Part shown: one piece after another, positions 53,101 to 60,490 of the stretch
Layout of the letters: each line of letters opens with the position of its first letter
Numbering within the stretch: the stretch's first letter is position 1
From: Bryobacteraceae bacterium
GTDB lineage: Bacteria; Acidobacteriota; Terriglobia; Bryobacterales; Bryobacteraceae
Reading direction: 5' to 3'
Assembly (NCBI GenBank): GCA_025056865.1
Contig: JANWVO010000038.1
Coordinates: 1-64,000 of the forward strand
Length of the DNA: 64,000 nt
Notes under the pieces: model-generated
What the model was told of the DNA's origin: nothing
The model's database searches: none
What the model saw: only the letters and a program-made list of their open reading frames with translations
Program-made: the position numbers and the translations under genes

Positions 53101-53425
53101 GCTGCTGGACGTGTTCGGGCTGGCGCGCGCGGACCTGGCCGACGAGGCGAAGACGCGCGAGGCGGTGCGGCGCGTGGCGGCGCGGATGCCCGCCTACGTG
53201 ACGCTCAAGGACGTCAAGAAGCGCTGGGGCAAGGGTCAGGAAGACATCTTCCCGGTGAGCCAGTACGAAAAGATCTGGGGCGACATGACGGCGCTGCCGG
53301 AGTGGCGCTGCGCCTACGTGGTGGTGGAGCGCCGGCGCGGGCAGCAGCTCAAGGAGGTGGCGCAACTGGACGGCTGGCTGCGCGAGGGCACCGCGGCGTG
53401 GGTGGAGACCCTCTGCGACTTCTGA
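50105..53425 (+). CDS. Fused GHMP-type sugar kinase and UDP-sugar pyrophosphorylase
   Basis: A 1106-residue protein. Residues about 165-560 follow GHMP sugar kinases of the fucokinase/heptokinase type: [29 protein letters not shown] around residue 315 where the GLGxSS loop belongs, and [19 protein letters not shown] near 368-385. Residues about 700-1100 match UTP-glucose-1-phosphate pyrophosphorylases (UDPGP): [17 protein letters not shown] near 737, [15 protein letters not shown] and [11 protein letters not shown]. Such a fusion could take a free sugar to its nucleotide form, by analogy with Bacteroides Fkp but with the domains in the reverse order. It is coupled by ATGA to the GalU-like gene. 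Confidence 0.75.
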   Translation: MSRLVPVITADREEVRNQPLDGLCAGLGAQELMAECAALDAFRSRSENLYERVRALFFLYSIHRFHLPFREGVRAEGRIPFRGYLHLLERRFEEAIGEFLAAQQEQGPNAALSSALAAAYRGLGFQTLADQVRRSVRSTRGNQWMFRTGHPFDDPLRIRRELLVADPQTGLRPVLREATPVRMDFSHSAWSDIFFLGMDYPEGARVFNTSINLAVRGTGEPRPPVEASFRVIDAPVLRLVSVDLGAEAEIHDTAEVFDFARDYLGLLKAAVIAAGLVPPGMEGSGLDLSGLLERLTGSRGLGIELVSRVNDIPKGSRLAVSTSLLACLITVCMRATGQIRALTGGLEEMERRTVAARAILGEWLGGSGGGWQDSGGVWPGMKLIEGVRAQEGDVEFGVSRGCLLPRHTVFSQEEITAETRRKLQQSLVLVHGGMAQDVGPVLEMVTEKYLLRLGAEWKARLEAGAILDEIIACLRRGDIRGVGACTQRNFEGPIQTIIPWAGNHYTDLLIERARRAFGEAYWGFWMLGGMAGGGMGFLLAPEAAGQGRDRLGEILLATKRELERGVPFAMDPVVYEFSINENGTWAELLSGADALMPPGYYTLRAPALLRREARLLSPGERRELEAFAAACRSRESWAGMAHALFERLLPGTDAGAAANRRALEELLAANGFDPVQHEKIRADLRSGRIGLAQNRLPVTARIEDAREEDATDARRGLPERLRRLGEEALAGGALAIVTLAGGMGTRWTRGAGVVKALNPFVKMRGRWRNFVEIHLAKSRKCMRHSGAGPVHIFTTSFMTHAPMEQWLRRENNYGYEGPVALSSGRSIGLRLVPMARDLHFAWEEMPQQVLDEQKQKVRESARAALIQWARSMGEGSDYTDNVPAQCVHPVGHWYEVPNLLLNGVLARLLEERPGLRYLLLHNIDTLGAWADPALLGLHIDSGAAMTCEVIAREMEDRGGGLARVDGRLRLVEGLALPDERLEFELSYYNTNTMWISIDALLDVFGLARADLADEAKTREAVRRVAARMPAYVTLKDVKKRWGKGQEDIFPVSQYEKIWGDMTALPEWRCAYVVVERRRGQQLKEVAQLDGWLREGTAAWVETLCDF

Positions 53426-53466
53426 GACGCGCCCGCCGCGGGCCGGAGACCTGCCGATGACTCGGG

Positions 53467-54501
53467 TCAGCCGGCGCTGGGGCCCGGCTCAAGCCATGCT
53501 TCGTACTGCACCGTGACGCGCGTGCGCGCCGGGACCCACCGGTAGCCTTTCACGCCGAACAGGGAACCGCGGTCGATCATGGCGCGGCGGCTTTCCGGAA
53601 AGGGCGAAACGCCAAACTCCATGCCGCGCGCGAGGGTGACGCCGTTCCACGGCGGCGCGGTGCGCGAACAGTTCTCTTCCCAGATGCCGAGCCACGGGAA
53701 ATCGGCCTGCTTCCAGGCATAGCCGAGCGTGAGGTTCAGCTCCGGGTGCCAGGCGGCAAACCACGCGGTCTCTGCGCGGGGATCCATCAGGTGGGTGGTG
53801 AACGCGGCAGAGACGGCTCGGCTGGTGAACACCTGCATGTCTTCCAGCGAGCCGTCGAGGCAGGGCACGAGCGGCCAGTCGAATTCGGCTCCGGTCTGCA
53901 TGTGGCCTTTGCCGCCCGTGAAGTCATGCTCGATCACTTTCGAGCGGGTGGCATTGGCGCGGAATTCCGTTTTCCCTTTCTCGAGGAACGGCGGGCCGAG
54001 CGTGACGTGCTGCGTCCAGGCCACGGGGCGGTCCCACGGCGAGAGGTTCTCGACCGTCTCTTCGATTTCAAGGCGCCGCGCGCCCGGACGCAGCCGGATG
54101 CGCCGCTCAAAGCGCAGTTGGGAGGCGGGCAGGACGGCAGCCTGTTCGAGCGTGCCGTCCGACGAGCGCACCTCGTGCGGAATGACGCCCGCTTCGCCAT
54201 GCACGTGCATGCCGGCGGCGGCTTCTTCCGCGCTGGGCGCGCCCCACAGATCGAGGCAGAGGTTGTGCCCAAGGATGCCGGCGAGGAGGCGGCTCTCCGG
54301 GTTGTCGCCGTATTCGGGATGCCGCGCGGGGTCCCACGCGGACGGCTCGATGGTGGGCCACGGCGGCGTCCAGAGCGGGTTGACGCCGGTGGCGAGGTCG
54401 CGGATGGCGGCAATGTGGCCGCCTTCGATGGTGACGATGACTTCCAGAAGCCCGTTGGCCAGGGAAACGGCGCGGCGGCCAAGGTATTCGATCTCCGGCA
54501 T
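53467..54501 (-). CDS. Aldose-epimerase-like (mutarotase-fold) protein
   Basis: A 344-residue protein of the galactose-mutarotase fold: SLANGLLEVIVTIEGGHIAAIRDLATGVNPLW at the start, then HEVRSSDGTLEQAAVLPASQLRFERRIRLRPGARRLEIEETVENLSPWDRPVAWTQHVTLGPPFLE, and AWHPELNLTLGYAW. The HVTLG histidine fits a catalytic base of mutarotases. The substrate is unknown. It is codirectional with the molybdopterin oxidoreductase unit, 98 bases beyond it. The ATG at 54501 is chosen as the first methionine giving the conserved N-terminus. Confidence 0.75.
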   Translation of the reverse strand: MPEIEYLGRRAVSLANGLLEVIVTIEGGHIAAIRDLATGVNPLWTPPWPTIEPSAWDPARHPEYGDNPESRLLAGILGHNLCLDLWGAPSAEEAAAGMHVHGEAGVIPHEVRSSDGTLEQAAVLPASQLRFERRIRLRPGARRLEIEETVENLSPWDRPVAWTQHVTLGPPFLEKGKTEFRANATRSKVIEHDFTGGKGHMQTGAEFDWPLVPCLDGSLEDMQVFTSRAVSAAFTTHLMDPRAETAWFAAWHPELNLTLGYAWKQADFPWLGIWEENCSRTAPPWNGVTLARGMEFGVSPFPESRRAMIDRGSLFGVKGYRWVPARTRVTVQYEAWLEPGPSAG

Positions 54502-54540
54502 GGCCTGATACTCTATCCCGAACGGAGGCGAAAAGCGAAG

Positions 54541-54576
54541 GCGGCGGCAGCCCGCCCGGGGGACGGACCGCCGCCG
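54541..54576 (-). terminator. Possible hairpin after the molybdopterin oxidoreductase gene
   Basis: GCGGCGG at 54541 pairs with CCGCCGC at 54570 across a GC-rich loop, about 25-60 bases after the oxidoreductase stop. There is no U-tract, so it would be at best a weak or factor-dependent terminator. Confidence 0.25.
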
Positions 54577-54599
54577 CACGGCTGGCACAAGGGGGAGAT

Positions 54600-57500
54600 T
54601 CAGGCTTTCACAAGGTAGACGCGGGTATCGTAGAACACGGCGCTGCCGCCCACCACGTCGCTGAGCGGCGAGCGGATGTAAGGATCGACGGTCATGGCGG
54701 CGTTGGCATGGATGCCGCGGCCGCGCCGCGGATCGGGCAGGATCATCTGGCCGTCGATCCACTGCGGCGAGGAGCCATAGGCCCAGTGGCCCCAGCCAAG
54801 CTCGAACGTAACGACGCCGGTGCGGATGGTGCTGGTGACGCGCACCCGGCCGCGGAGGGCTTTCGTCTGGCCGTGGCCCAGGTTCCATGCGGCGTCCGGG
54901 TTGGAGGCCGACAGCACGTAGACTTCATCGCCGTCCTTCAGCCCGAGCTGCTGCGCGTCGCGCGGGCTGATCTCAATGAAGTTCTCCGGCCGGATGTCGG
55001 TGAGCCAGTAATTGGAGATGGTCCGGCTCTTGGTCTGGAGCATGTTGCGGTTGGTAATGAGCTGAAGCGGCGCGCCGCGGTGGTCGAGCGGGCGGCCGAG
55101 CGAGTCGCGCACGGGCACGTAGGTGGCGATGCCCGGCAGCGGCTGCCCGGTCATCGAGTCGCGCAGCAGCGCCACCTTTTCGAGGTACAGGTTGATGAGC
55201 TTGCCGTACTTGTTGGTGACCTGCTCGCCCGTCCATGCCTGGGCATGCGGCTGCCAGCGCCCGCCACGGTTGAGCACGTAGACGACCTTGCGCCACCACT
55301 GCGGGCCGACGATCTGCGCCCATTTCTCGGGGTCGAAGACGCTCTTCGGCAGGTGTTTCCGGGCGTTGAGGAAGATGCGCATCTCCTCGTCGGAGGCGTC
55401 CGGGCAGATCTCGGCGCTCGATTGGCCATAAGCCACGTTGGCCACCATGCGGAGATAGAAGTCCTCGGGCCGTTTCAGGTCGCCGCGGCCCGCGAAAGCG
55501 CCCGGGCCGAAGCCGGGCAGGTTGAGCCGCTCGGCGATGGCGAGGAACACGGCCTCCATCGAGATGGGCATCTCCTCGCCGTAGACGCGGACGACCTCGT
55601 TGGGCGAGGCGATGGCGGGCTGCCGCACGGGCGAGACGCGATGGGGGATCGAGGGATGCGTGCGGTGGAACTCCCAGCGCTCGAGATAGGTCAGGTCCGG
55701 GAAGATGTAGTCGGCGTACATCGACGTTTCGCCGATGACGATGTCGCTGGCGATGAAGAGCGGGATCTTCTCCGTGTCCTGAAGGATGGGGATGAGCGAG
55801 TGGCCGGCCGGGAGGGCGTACACGGGCGAGCCCATGTACAGCATGAGGATCTTGATGGGGTAAGGATAGGCGTCGCCGGCCGAGGGGATGACCTCCTGAT
55901 AGACGTCGCTGGCGAGCGGGTACCACGGGCGTTTGGCCGGATAGCCGTTGAAGATGGTGCTCTGCTCGTAGACGGCGCCGCCGCGGATGATGTCAAGGCC
56001 GAAGGGCGCAATCGCCGCGGGGTGATCGCCGAGCTGGAACGGGCGCCCGGTGCCGCCGGTTTCGCCGTAGCTGCCGCCGCCATAGATGAGCCCGCCCTTC
56101 CAGTCGAGGTTGCCGATGAGCGTGTTGAGGGCGCCGAGCGTGGCCAGCGAGTTGTAGAAGCCGTTGGTGTGCTGGCTGACGCCGCGGTGAATCTCGACGA
56201 CGGCGCGCTTGCCGTGCGAGGTGAACTCCTGCGCCAGGGCGATGATGTCGCTGGCGCTGACGCCGGCGATGGCGGCCCACTGATGGATGGTGTTCCGGAG
56301 TGCTTCCTCGCGCAGCAGCAGCAGCGCGCTCTTGACGCGGATGCCGTTGATGACGGTATCCACGAAGAGATCGCCTTCGGCGGCGTTGGCCGTGTCGCCG
56401 CTCCTGAAGGCGACAGGGCGCCCATTGCGCCAGGCGACGAAGGTGTCCGCATCGCCGCCAAGGCCGATCTCGGAAGCGCGCAGGAAGGCGCCGGGCCGGC
56501 CGTCGGAGCCGATCTTGACCAGCCAGGCGGCGTTGGACCAGGTGGGTTCGCCGTCGGCCGTTGCCGCAGCGCGGTTGCAGTTTTCCAGATAGCGGCGGTC
56601 GTAGCGTTCGTTTTCGAGGATCCACTGGATCATCGCCAAAGCAATGGCGGCGTCCTCGCCCGGTTTCACCGGGAGCCAGCGCCAGGCCTTGGCGGCGAGC
56701 TTGTTGTAGCGTGGATCGATGACCGCCACCTTGAGCCGGCCGCTGGCGAGGCCGTTCATGATCTTGGGAATTTTCAGCGAAGGCCCGTAGCCTCCCTCGA
56801 GCACGTTCGCGCCCCAGTAGATGATGAACTCCGCGTTGGCCGTGTCCGCCATCCAGTACCACTTCGAGCCGCCCGTCCAGGAGCCGCCGCTGGGGGCGTC
56901 CGACATGGCCATGCCCGCGAAGTAGATGGAGCCCTGGCAGACGGTGGTGTGGCCGTGGGCGTTCACCGAACCGAAGCTCGACTGCACGAAGCGGCGGAAG
57001 AAGTCGCCGCGGCCTGCTTTCAGCCGGCCCCAGTTGAAGACGAACTGGTTGTTCTTCGGGCCGAAATCGGGGTGGTCGGGATCGATGAGCGTGTTCAGAT
57101 AGTCCCGGTATTTCTCTTTGAACTGTTCCACCGTCATCTGGCGGCGGCGGATGCGGTTGACATCGGCGCCCATGTCGGCGAACAGCTTCGGGTCTTTCAG
57201 CGCGTAGAGGTCGCGGAAGCCCTCGACGCGGCGGCCGCCGTCCTGCGGGAAGAGCACGCCGCCTTCGACGATTTCGGTGATGGCCTGGTCGAAGGGGATG
57301 GTGATCCACTTGCCCTCGCCGCGCCTGCCGGCGCGCTTGAGCACTTTGGTGATGCGGTAAGGATCGTAGGCGGTCTGGATGCCGGCCTGTCCCTTCGGGC
57401 AGAAGTGGCCGTGGATGCGCGCGGCGTCGGCGACCGGCGTGTTCCAGTCAATGTGCGGATCCATCGGCCGCGGCGCGTACGGGTTGCCTTCGATTTTGAC

Positions 57501-57737
57501 GGCGACGCCGTCCTGGATGCGCACCTTCACCTCGCAGCCGGTATTGCACTGGAGGCAGGTGGTGTAGATGTACTGGGAGGGGTCGACGGGCTTCAGCGAG
57601 CCGGGCGCCGCTTCGGCCGCCTGCGCCTGCTCGAAGCGGGCCAGCATGGCGCCGCCGAGCAGCGCGCCGGCCAGCATCTCGCGGCGGTCCGTCTTCTGCG
57701 GTTGCTCCGTGCGGGGGCGATCGTTCTCTTTCCTCAT
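54600..57737 (-). CDS. Tat-exported molybdopterin oxidoreductase, TtrA/ArrA-like catalytic subunit
   Basis: A 1045-residue DMSO-reductase-family enzyme. A twin-arginine leader (DRREMLAGALL, R18-R19) implies periplasmic export. The N-terminal iron-sulfur motif is C61-x2-C64-x3-C68 with C113 (FCPKG). The likely molybdenum ligand is C267 in TTVCQGS. Other family features are WGANVLEGGYGP, GLIYGGGSYGETGG and YADYIFPDLTYLERWEFH. The length is close to tetrathionate reductase TtrA (about 1020) and longer than typical ArrA/ArxA (about 850), so the substrate (tetrathionate, polysulfide, arsenate or arsenite) is open. GAGGAGG precedes the ATG. Confidence 0.88.
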   Translation of the reverse strand: MRKENDRPRTEQPQKTDRREMLAGALLGGAMLARFEQAQAAEAAPGSLKPVDPSQYIYTTCLQCNTGCEVKVRIQDGVAVKIEGNPYAPRPMDPHIDWNTPVADAARIHGHFCPKGQAGIQTAYDPYRITKVLKRAGRRGEGKWITIPFDQAITEIVEGGVLFPQDGGRRVEGFRDLYALKDPKLFADMGADVNRIRRRQMTVEQFKEKYRDYLNTLIDPDHPDFGPKNNQFVFNWGRLKAGRGDFFRRFVQSSFGSVNAHGHTTVCQGSIYFAGMAMSDAPSGGSWTGGSKWYWMADTANAEFIIYWGANVLEGGYGPSLKIPKIMNGLASGRLKVAVIDPRYNKLAAKAWRWLPVKPGEDAAIALAMIQWILENERYDRRYLENCNRAAATADGEPTWSNAAWLVKIGSDGRPGAFLRASEIGLGGDADTFVAWRNGRPVAFRSGDTANAAEGDLFVDTVINGIRVKSALLLLREEALRNTIHQWAAIAGVSASDIIALAQEFTSHGKRAVVEIHRGVSQHTNGFYNSLATLGALNTLIGNLDWKGGLIYGGGSYGETGGTGRPFQLGDHPAAIAPFGLDIIRGGAVYEQSTIFNGYPAKRPWYPLASDVYQEVIPSAGDAYPYPIKILMLYMGSPVYALPAGHSLIPILQDTEKIPLFIASDIVIGETSMYADYIFPDLTYLERWEFHRTHPSIPHRVSPVRQPAIASPNEVVRVYGEEMPISMEAVFLAIAERLNLPGFGPGAFAGRGDLKRPEDFYLRMVANVAYGQSSAEICPDASDEEMRIFLNARKHLPKSVFDPEKWAQIVGPQWWRKVVYVLNRGGRWQPHAQAWTGEQVTNKYGKLINLYLEKVALLRDSMTGQPLPGIATYVPVRDSLGRPLDHRGAPLQLITNRNMLQTKSRTISNYWLTDIRPENFIEISPRDAQQLGLKDGDEVYVLSASNPDAAWNLGHGQTKALRGRVRVTSTIRTGVVTFELGWGHWAYGSSPQWIDGQMILPDPRRGRGIHANAAMTVDPYIRSPLSDVVGGSAVFYDTRVYLVKA

Positions 57738-57747
57738 GGCAACCTCC

Positions 57748-58683
57748 TCAACGGGAATGGCAGGCCTGGCAGTCCACATGGACCGCGCCCGGCATGGACT
57801 CCTCGAAATAGATCACCCGCGGCTTGACGCCAAGGTTCTCATGGCCGCGGAAGATCCGGCGGCCCTGGGTGATCTGGTAGACGAGCGAGCTGCGGTCGCT
57901 GATGTCGCCGAAGTACATGGCGCTGCCCAGGCAGGTGGTGACGCAGGCAGGCAGCTCGCCGCGCTCCAGCCGGTGGGCGCAGAAGGTGCACTTGCGGGCG
58001 CGGTCCTGGAGTTCGTAGTTCTGGGGTCCGCGCCGGAAGGTTCTTCCGTACTCCTCGAAGGCCCGCGTTTCGTAAGGCTGCGGCGCGGGCGTGTTCATGG
58101 TGTAGGTGGCTCCGCGGTCGATGTGGATCAGCCCCCACGGGCAGGCCTTCGCAGCGGCGAGGGCGTAACCGCCGGCGAGGGAAACGGAGTCGAACTCGAC
58201 GATGCCGTCGGCCCGCTTCCGGATCATGCCCGCCGGCACCGCCTTCGCGCAAGGCGGGTCGTCGCATTGCAGGCAATTGACCGGCTTGAAGACGCGGTAG
58301 GGCCGCGGCCCGATGGGCAGCTCCTTCTGAATCACGCGGCGGTTGAAGCCGCCCGGGCCGGTGGGGACCTCCGCCTTGCAGGCGACGGTGCAGGCGTCGC
58401 AGCCCACGCACTTGCGCGTATCGACAACCATCACCCAGGACGGCGTCCGGCCGCTGGTCAGGGCGCGCTCCAGATCCTGCTGCATCCGGATGAGCACGGC
58501 TCCGCTTGATTCGGCCAGCGGCGGCGGAATCTCGGCCGCCTCCGCCTTCTGCGACTCCAGCACGCTCAGGCCGACGCCTGCCGCGGCCGCTCCGGCGCCG
58601 GCGCCCGCCAGCACCTGAAGGAAAGCCCGCCGCGGTCCGGCCAGGCCCTGCTTCTTTTCCGCTTCGTCCCTGTGGTTTGCCAT
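57748..58683 (-). CDS. Tat-exported four-cluster ferredoxin subunit, TtrB/PsrB-like
   Basis: A 311-residue electron-transfer partner of the molybdopterin enzyme. The leader has GPRRAFLQVLAG (R18-R19), a Tat signal. Cysteine clusters typical of four [4Fe-4S] centres appear as KCVGCDACTVACK, NCLQCDDPPCAK, KACPWG and KCTFCAHRL...CVTTCL. The last seven residues, CQACHSR, contain a CXXCH haem-attachment motif (305-309), unusual in this subunit. It is transcribed just before the catalytic subunit (10-base gap). No membrane quinol-oxidising subunit (TtrC/NrfD) is seen next to them. Confidence 0.9.
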   Translation of the reverse strand: MANHRDEAEKKQGLAGPRRAFLQVLAGAGAGAAAAGVGLSVLESQKAEAAEIPPPLAESSGAVLIRMQQDLERALTSGRTPSWVMVVDTRKCVGCDACTVACKAEVPTGPGGFNRRVIQKELPIGPRPYRVFKPVNCLQCDDPPCAKAVPAGMIRKRADGIVEFDSVSLAGGYALAAAKACPWGLIHIDRGATYTMNTPAPQPYETRAFEEYGRTFRRGPQNYELQDRARKCTFCAHRLERGELPACVTTCLGSAMYFGDISDRSSLVYQITQGRRIFRGHENLGVKPRVIYFEESMPGAVHVDCQACHSR

Positions 58684-58782
58684 GGCCAACACCCCTTGCA
58701 CCTGGTTGCGCGCGGTCCTGCCTTCGCCGGGGAACCGGCAGGAAGACCGTGCGCGATGCCGGAAGCACGTCTTTTGCCAAGT

Positions 58783-58795
58783 TCCGGCACGGAAA
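58783..58795. promoter_or_regulatory. Inverted repeat TTCCG-N3-CGGAA upstream of the ferredoxin gene
   Basis: A perfect five-base inverted repeat lying about 100 bases before the ferredoxin start. Its centre is about 43 bases (four helical turns) from the similar repeat at 58825-58840, so the two may be bound cooperatively. Confidence 0.35.
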
Positions 58796-58824
58796 CCGGG
58801 AGGGCGGGCGCTTCCGGGCTATGA

Positions 58825-58840
58825 TTCCAGAACTATGGAA
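58825..58840. promoter_or_regulatory. Inverted repeat TTCCA-N6-TGGAA, candidate ArsR operator
   Basis: A perfect five-base inverted repeat between the ArsR gene and the oxidoreductase unit, about 140 bases before the ferredoxin start. Its position and size suit a dimeric regulator such as the ArsR protein encoded next door. Confidence 0.45.
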
Positions 58841-58910
58841 CTTCAGACCTGTTAATGTGATTTCCGCCTGCCGAGCCGCCGGGACGGCAGGACTGACGCA
58901 GCGGGGCAAT

Positions 58911-59270
58911 TTACTCGCCCGGCTGGGCACACTCGCACAACTGGGTCACATCACCCAGCCCGGTCTGGCGTCCGCGTCCGCAGCACTGGGAGTAAAGGAA
59001 GGTGACCACCTCGCGGAGCGTCTCCGTGTTCGCCGTGTAAAGGTGGAACGTGCCCTTGCGGCGGACGGTGACCAGCCGCTCGTGGCGGAGCTTTTCGAGG
59101 TGATGGGAGAGCGTCGATGGGGGGATCTGGAGCGCAGTCTGGAGGTCGCCGGCATACAGGCCGCCGGGATGAGCGGCGAGGAGGAGGCGCAGGATCCGCA
59201 GCCGCGGCTCGGTGCCAAGCGCAGCGAAGACGTCGGCGTAGCGGGGGACGGGATCGTCGGCGGCGTTCAT
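58911..59270 (-). CDS. ArsR-family transcriptional regulator
   Basis: A 119-residue winged-helix regulator: FAALGTEPRLRILRLLLAAHPGGLYAGDLQTALQIPPSTLSHHLEKLRHERLVTVRRKGTFHLYTAN is the complete ArsR HTH domain. Cysteines near the C-terminus (SQCCGRG and LCECAQ) could bind arsenite or another thiophilic ligand, a pattern I associate with arsenic-responsive members, though the classic ELCVCD site in the recognition helix is absent. It is codirectional with, and directly upstream of, the ferredoxin/molybdopterin genes, and probably controls them. Confidence 0.88.
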   Translation of the reverse strand: MNAADDPVPRYADVFAALGTEPRLRILRLLLAAHPGGLYAGDLQTALQIPPSTLSHHLEKLRHERLVTVRRKGTFHLYTANTETLREVVTFLYSQCCGRGRQTGLGDVTQLCECAQPGE

Positions 59271-59280
59271 GGCAGGATCC

Positions 59281-59357
59281 TGGTGGGCGGTGCAGGGTTC
59301 GAACCTGCGGCCTCGTGCTTGTAAGGCACGCGCTCTGACCGGCTGAGCTAACCGCCC
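59281..59357 (-). tRNA. tRNA-Val (anticodon UAC)
   Basis: The minus strand reads GGGCGGTTAGCTCAGCC at the 5' end, with a D-arm, anticodon loop CTTACAA (anticodon TAC, valine), the T-arm GCAGGTTCGAACCTGC and an acceptor 3' strand ACCGCCC plus encoded ACCA. The seven acceptor pairs are complete (GGGCGGT with ACCGCCC). It lies between the ArsR gene and the ThiF-type gene. Confidence 0.95.
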
Positions 59358-59387
59358 ATCGCTTTGAGTGTAACCCGCCAGACCCCG

Positions 59388-60404
59388 TCAATTGCCGATA
59401 AAGCGCGAATAGAGGCTGCGGGCAAGGGCCGGGTCCTGCGTGCCGCGGATGATGGCGCGGCCGTCAGGAAAGATCATCATCTCGTGGGGAGGGATGGAGA
59501 AGCGCAGCGCGAAGCCGTTGGAGCGCACCTCGCCGAGCGGGCGGAGGCGCCGCGCCAGCTCTTCGAGGTCGAGCGGGCGGCGGCGGTCGTGGATCTGGAC
59601 GGCGTTGCGACCGCAAAGGCTCACCGGCACGCGGTGCTCGCCGTGCAGGTAGCGGCAGGAGCGCAGGCCGCAGGCGGGGCACTGCGGGTCGCGGGGCGGC
59701 ATCTCCACCTGCCGCACGGCGCCGGTCCAGGCGTCGAAGGTGGTGATCCTGCGTTCCGGCTCGCGGCCGCACAGGATCTGGAGCGCCAGCGAGGCCTGCC
59801 AGGAGGCGACCAGCGAGGTGATGGTGTTGACGACGCCGGCCGTTTCGCAGGTGGGCTGCGGGCCGGAGGGCGGCTCCGGGAAGACGCACTGGAGGCACGG
59901 GCCGCGGCCCGGCAGCACCGGCATGGAGAGGCCGTAGGAGCCCACGGCGCCGCCGTAGACCCACGGGATGGCGCGTTCGACGCAGTAGTCGTTGACGAGG
60001 AAGCGGGTGTCGAAGTTGTCGGTGCCGTCGAGCACGACGTGGACGCCGCCGAGCAGCTCCTCGATGTTGTCAGGGGCGAGGTCGGCGACGTGGGCCTCGA
60101 CGGCCACGTCGCTGTTGATGCGCCCGATGGCGCGGGCGGCGGCGATGGCCTTGGGCAGGGCATCGCGCGCGTCGGCTTCTTCGTAGAGCCACTGGCGCTG
60201 GAGGTTGCTCCAGTCGACGTAGTCTCGGTCGATGAGGACGAGGCGGCCAATGCCGGCGCGGGCCAGCGCTCCGGCGTGGAAGGAGCCCAGCGCGCCGCAG
60301 CCCACCACGGCGGCCGCGGACTCGCGCAGGCGGCGCTGTCCTTCTTCGCCGATGCCAGCGAACAGGATCTGGCGGCTGTAGCGTTCCCGCTGCGCCTCGT
60401 TCAT
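59388..60404 (-). CDS. ThiF/MoeB/HesA-type adenylyltransferase
   Basis: A 338-residue E1-like enzyme that adenylates the C-terminal glycine of a sulfur-carrier protein. It has the opening RYSRQILFAGIGEEGQRRL, the ATP-binding VVGCGALGS, IDRDYVDWSNLQRQ with the conserved D and R, and DGTDNFDTRFLVNDYC. The CLQC and CPAC pairs form the zinc site. The C-terminal 80 residues (YLHGEHRVPVSLCGRNAVQIH...) form a short extra domain rather than a full rhodanese. It could serve thiamin or molybdopterin synthesis; the nearby molybdoenzyme makes the latter attractive, but no ThiS/MoaD is adjacent. Confidence 0.9.
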   Translation of the reverse strand: MNEAQRERYSRQILFAGIGEEGQRRLRESAAAVVGCGALGSFHAGALARAGIGRLVLIDRDYVDWSNLQRQWLYEEADARDALPKAIAAARAIGRINSDVAVEAHVADLAPDNIEELLGGVHVVLDGTDNFDTRFLVNDYCVERAIPWVYGGAVGSYGLSMPVLPGRGPCLQCVFPEPPSGPQPTCETAGVVNTITSLVASWQASLALQILCGREPERRITTFDAWTGAVRQVEMPPRDPQCPACGLRSCRYLHGEHRVPVSLCGRNAVQIHDRRRPLDLEELARRLRPLGEVRSNGFALRFSIPPHEMMIFPDGRAIIRGTQDPALARSLYSRFIGN

Positions 60405-60490
60405 CCCATCTGCAATGGTAGCAGCCGCGCCGGGCACGGGCGCGGCCGTCGGCGGCCGCTGCGCGGGCCCGCACGGTAAGATGACAGTCA

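Noticed and set aside
54708-57827. A 1039-codon plus-strand frame opposite the molybdopterin oxidoreductase
   Set aside because: It is the antisense shadow of a gene with clear cofactor motifs; its own translation shows no known fold.
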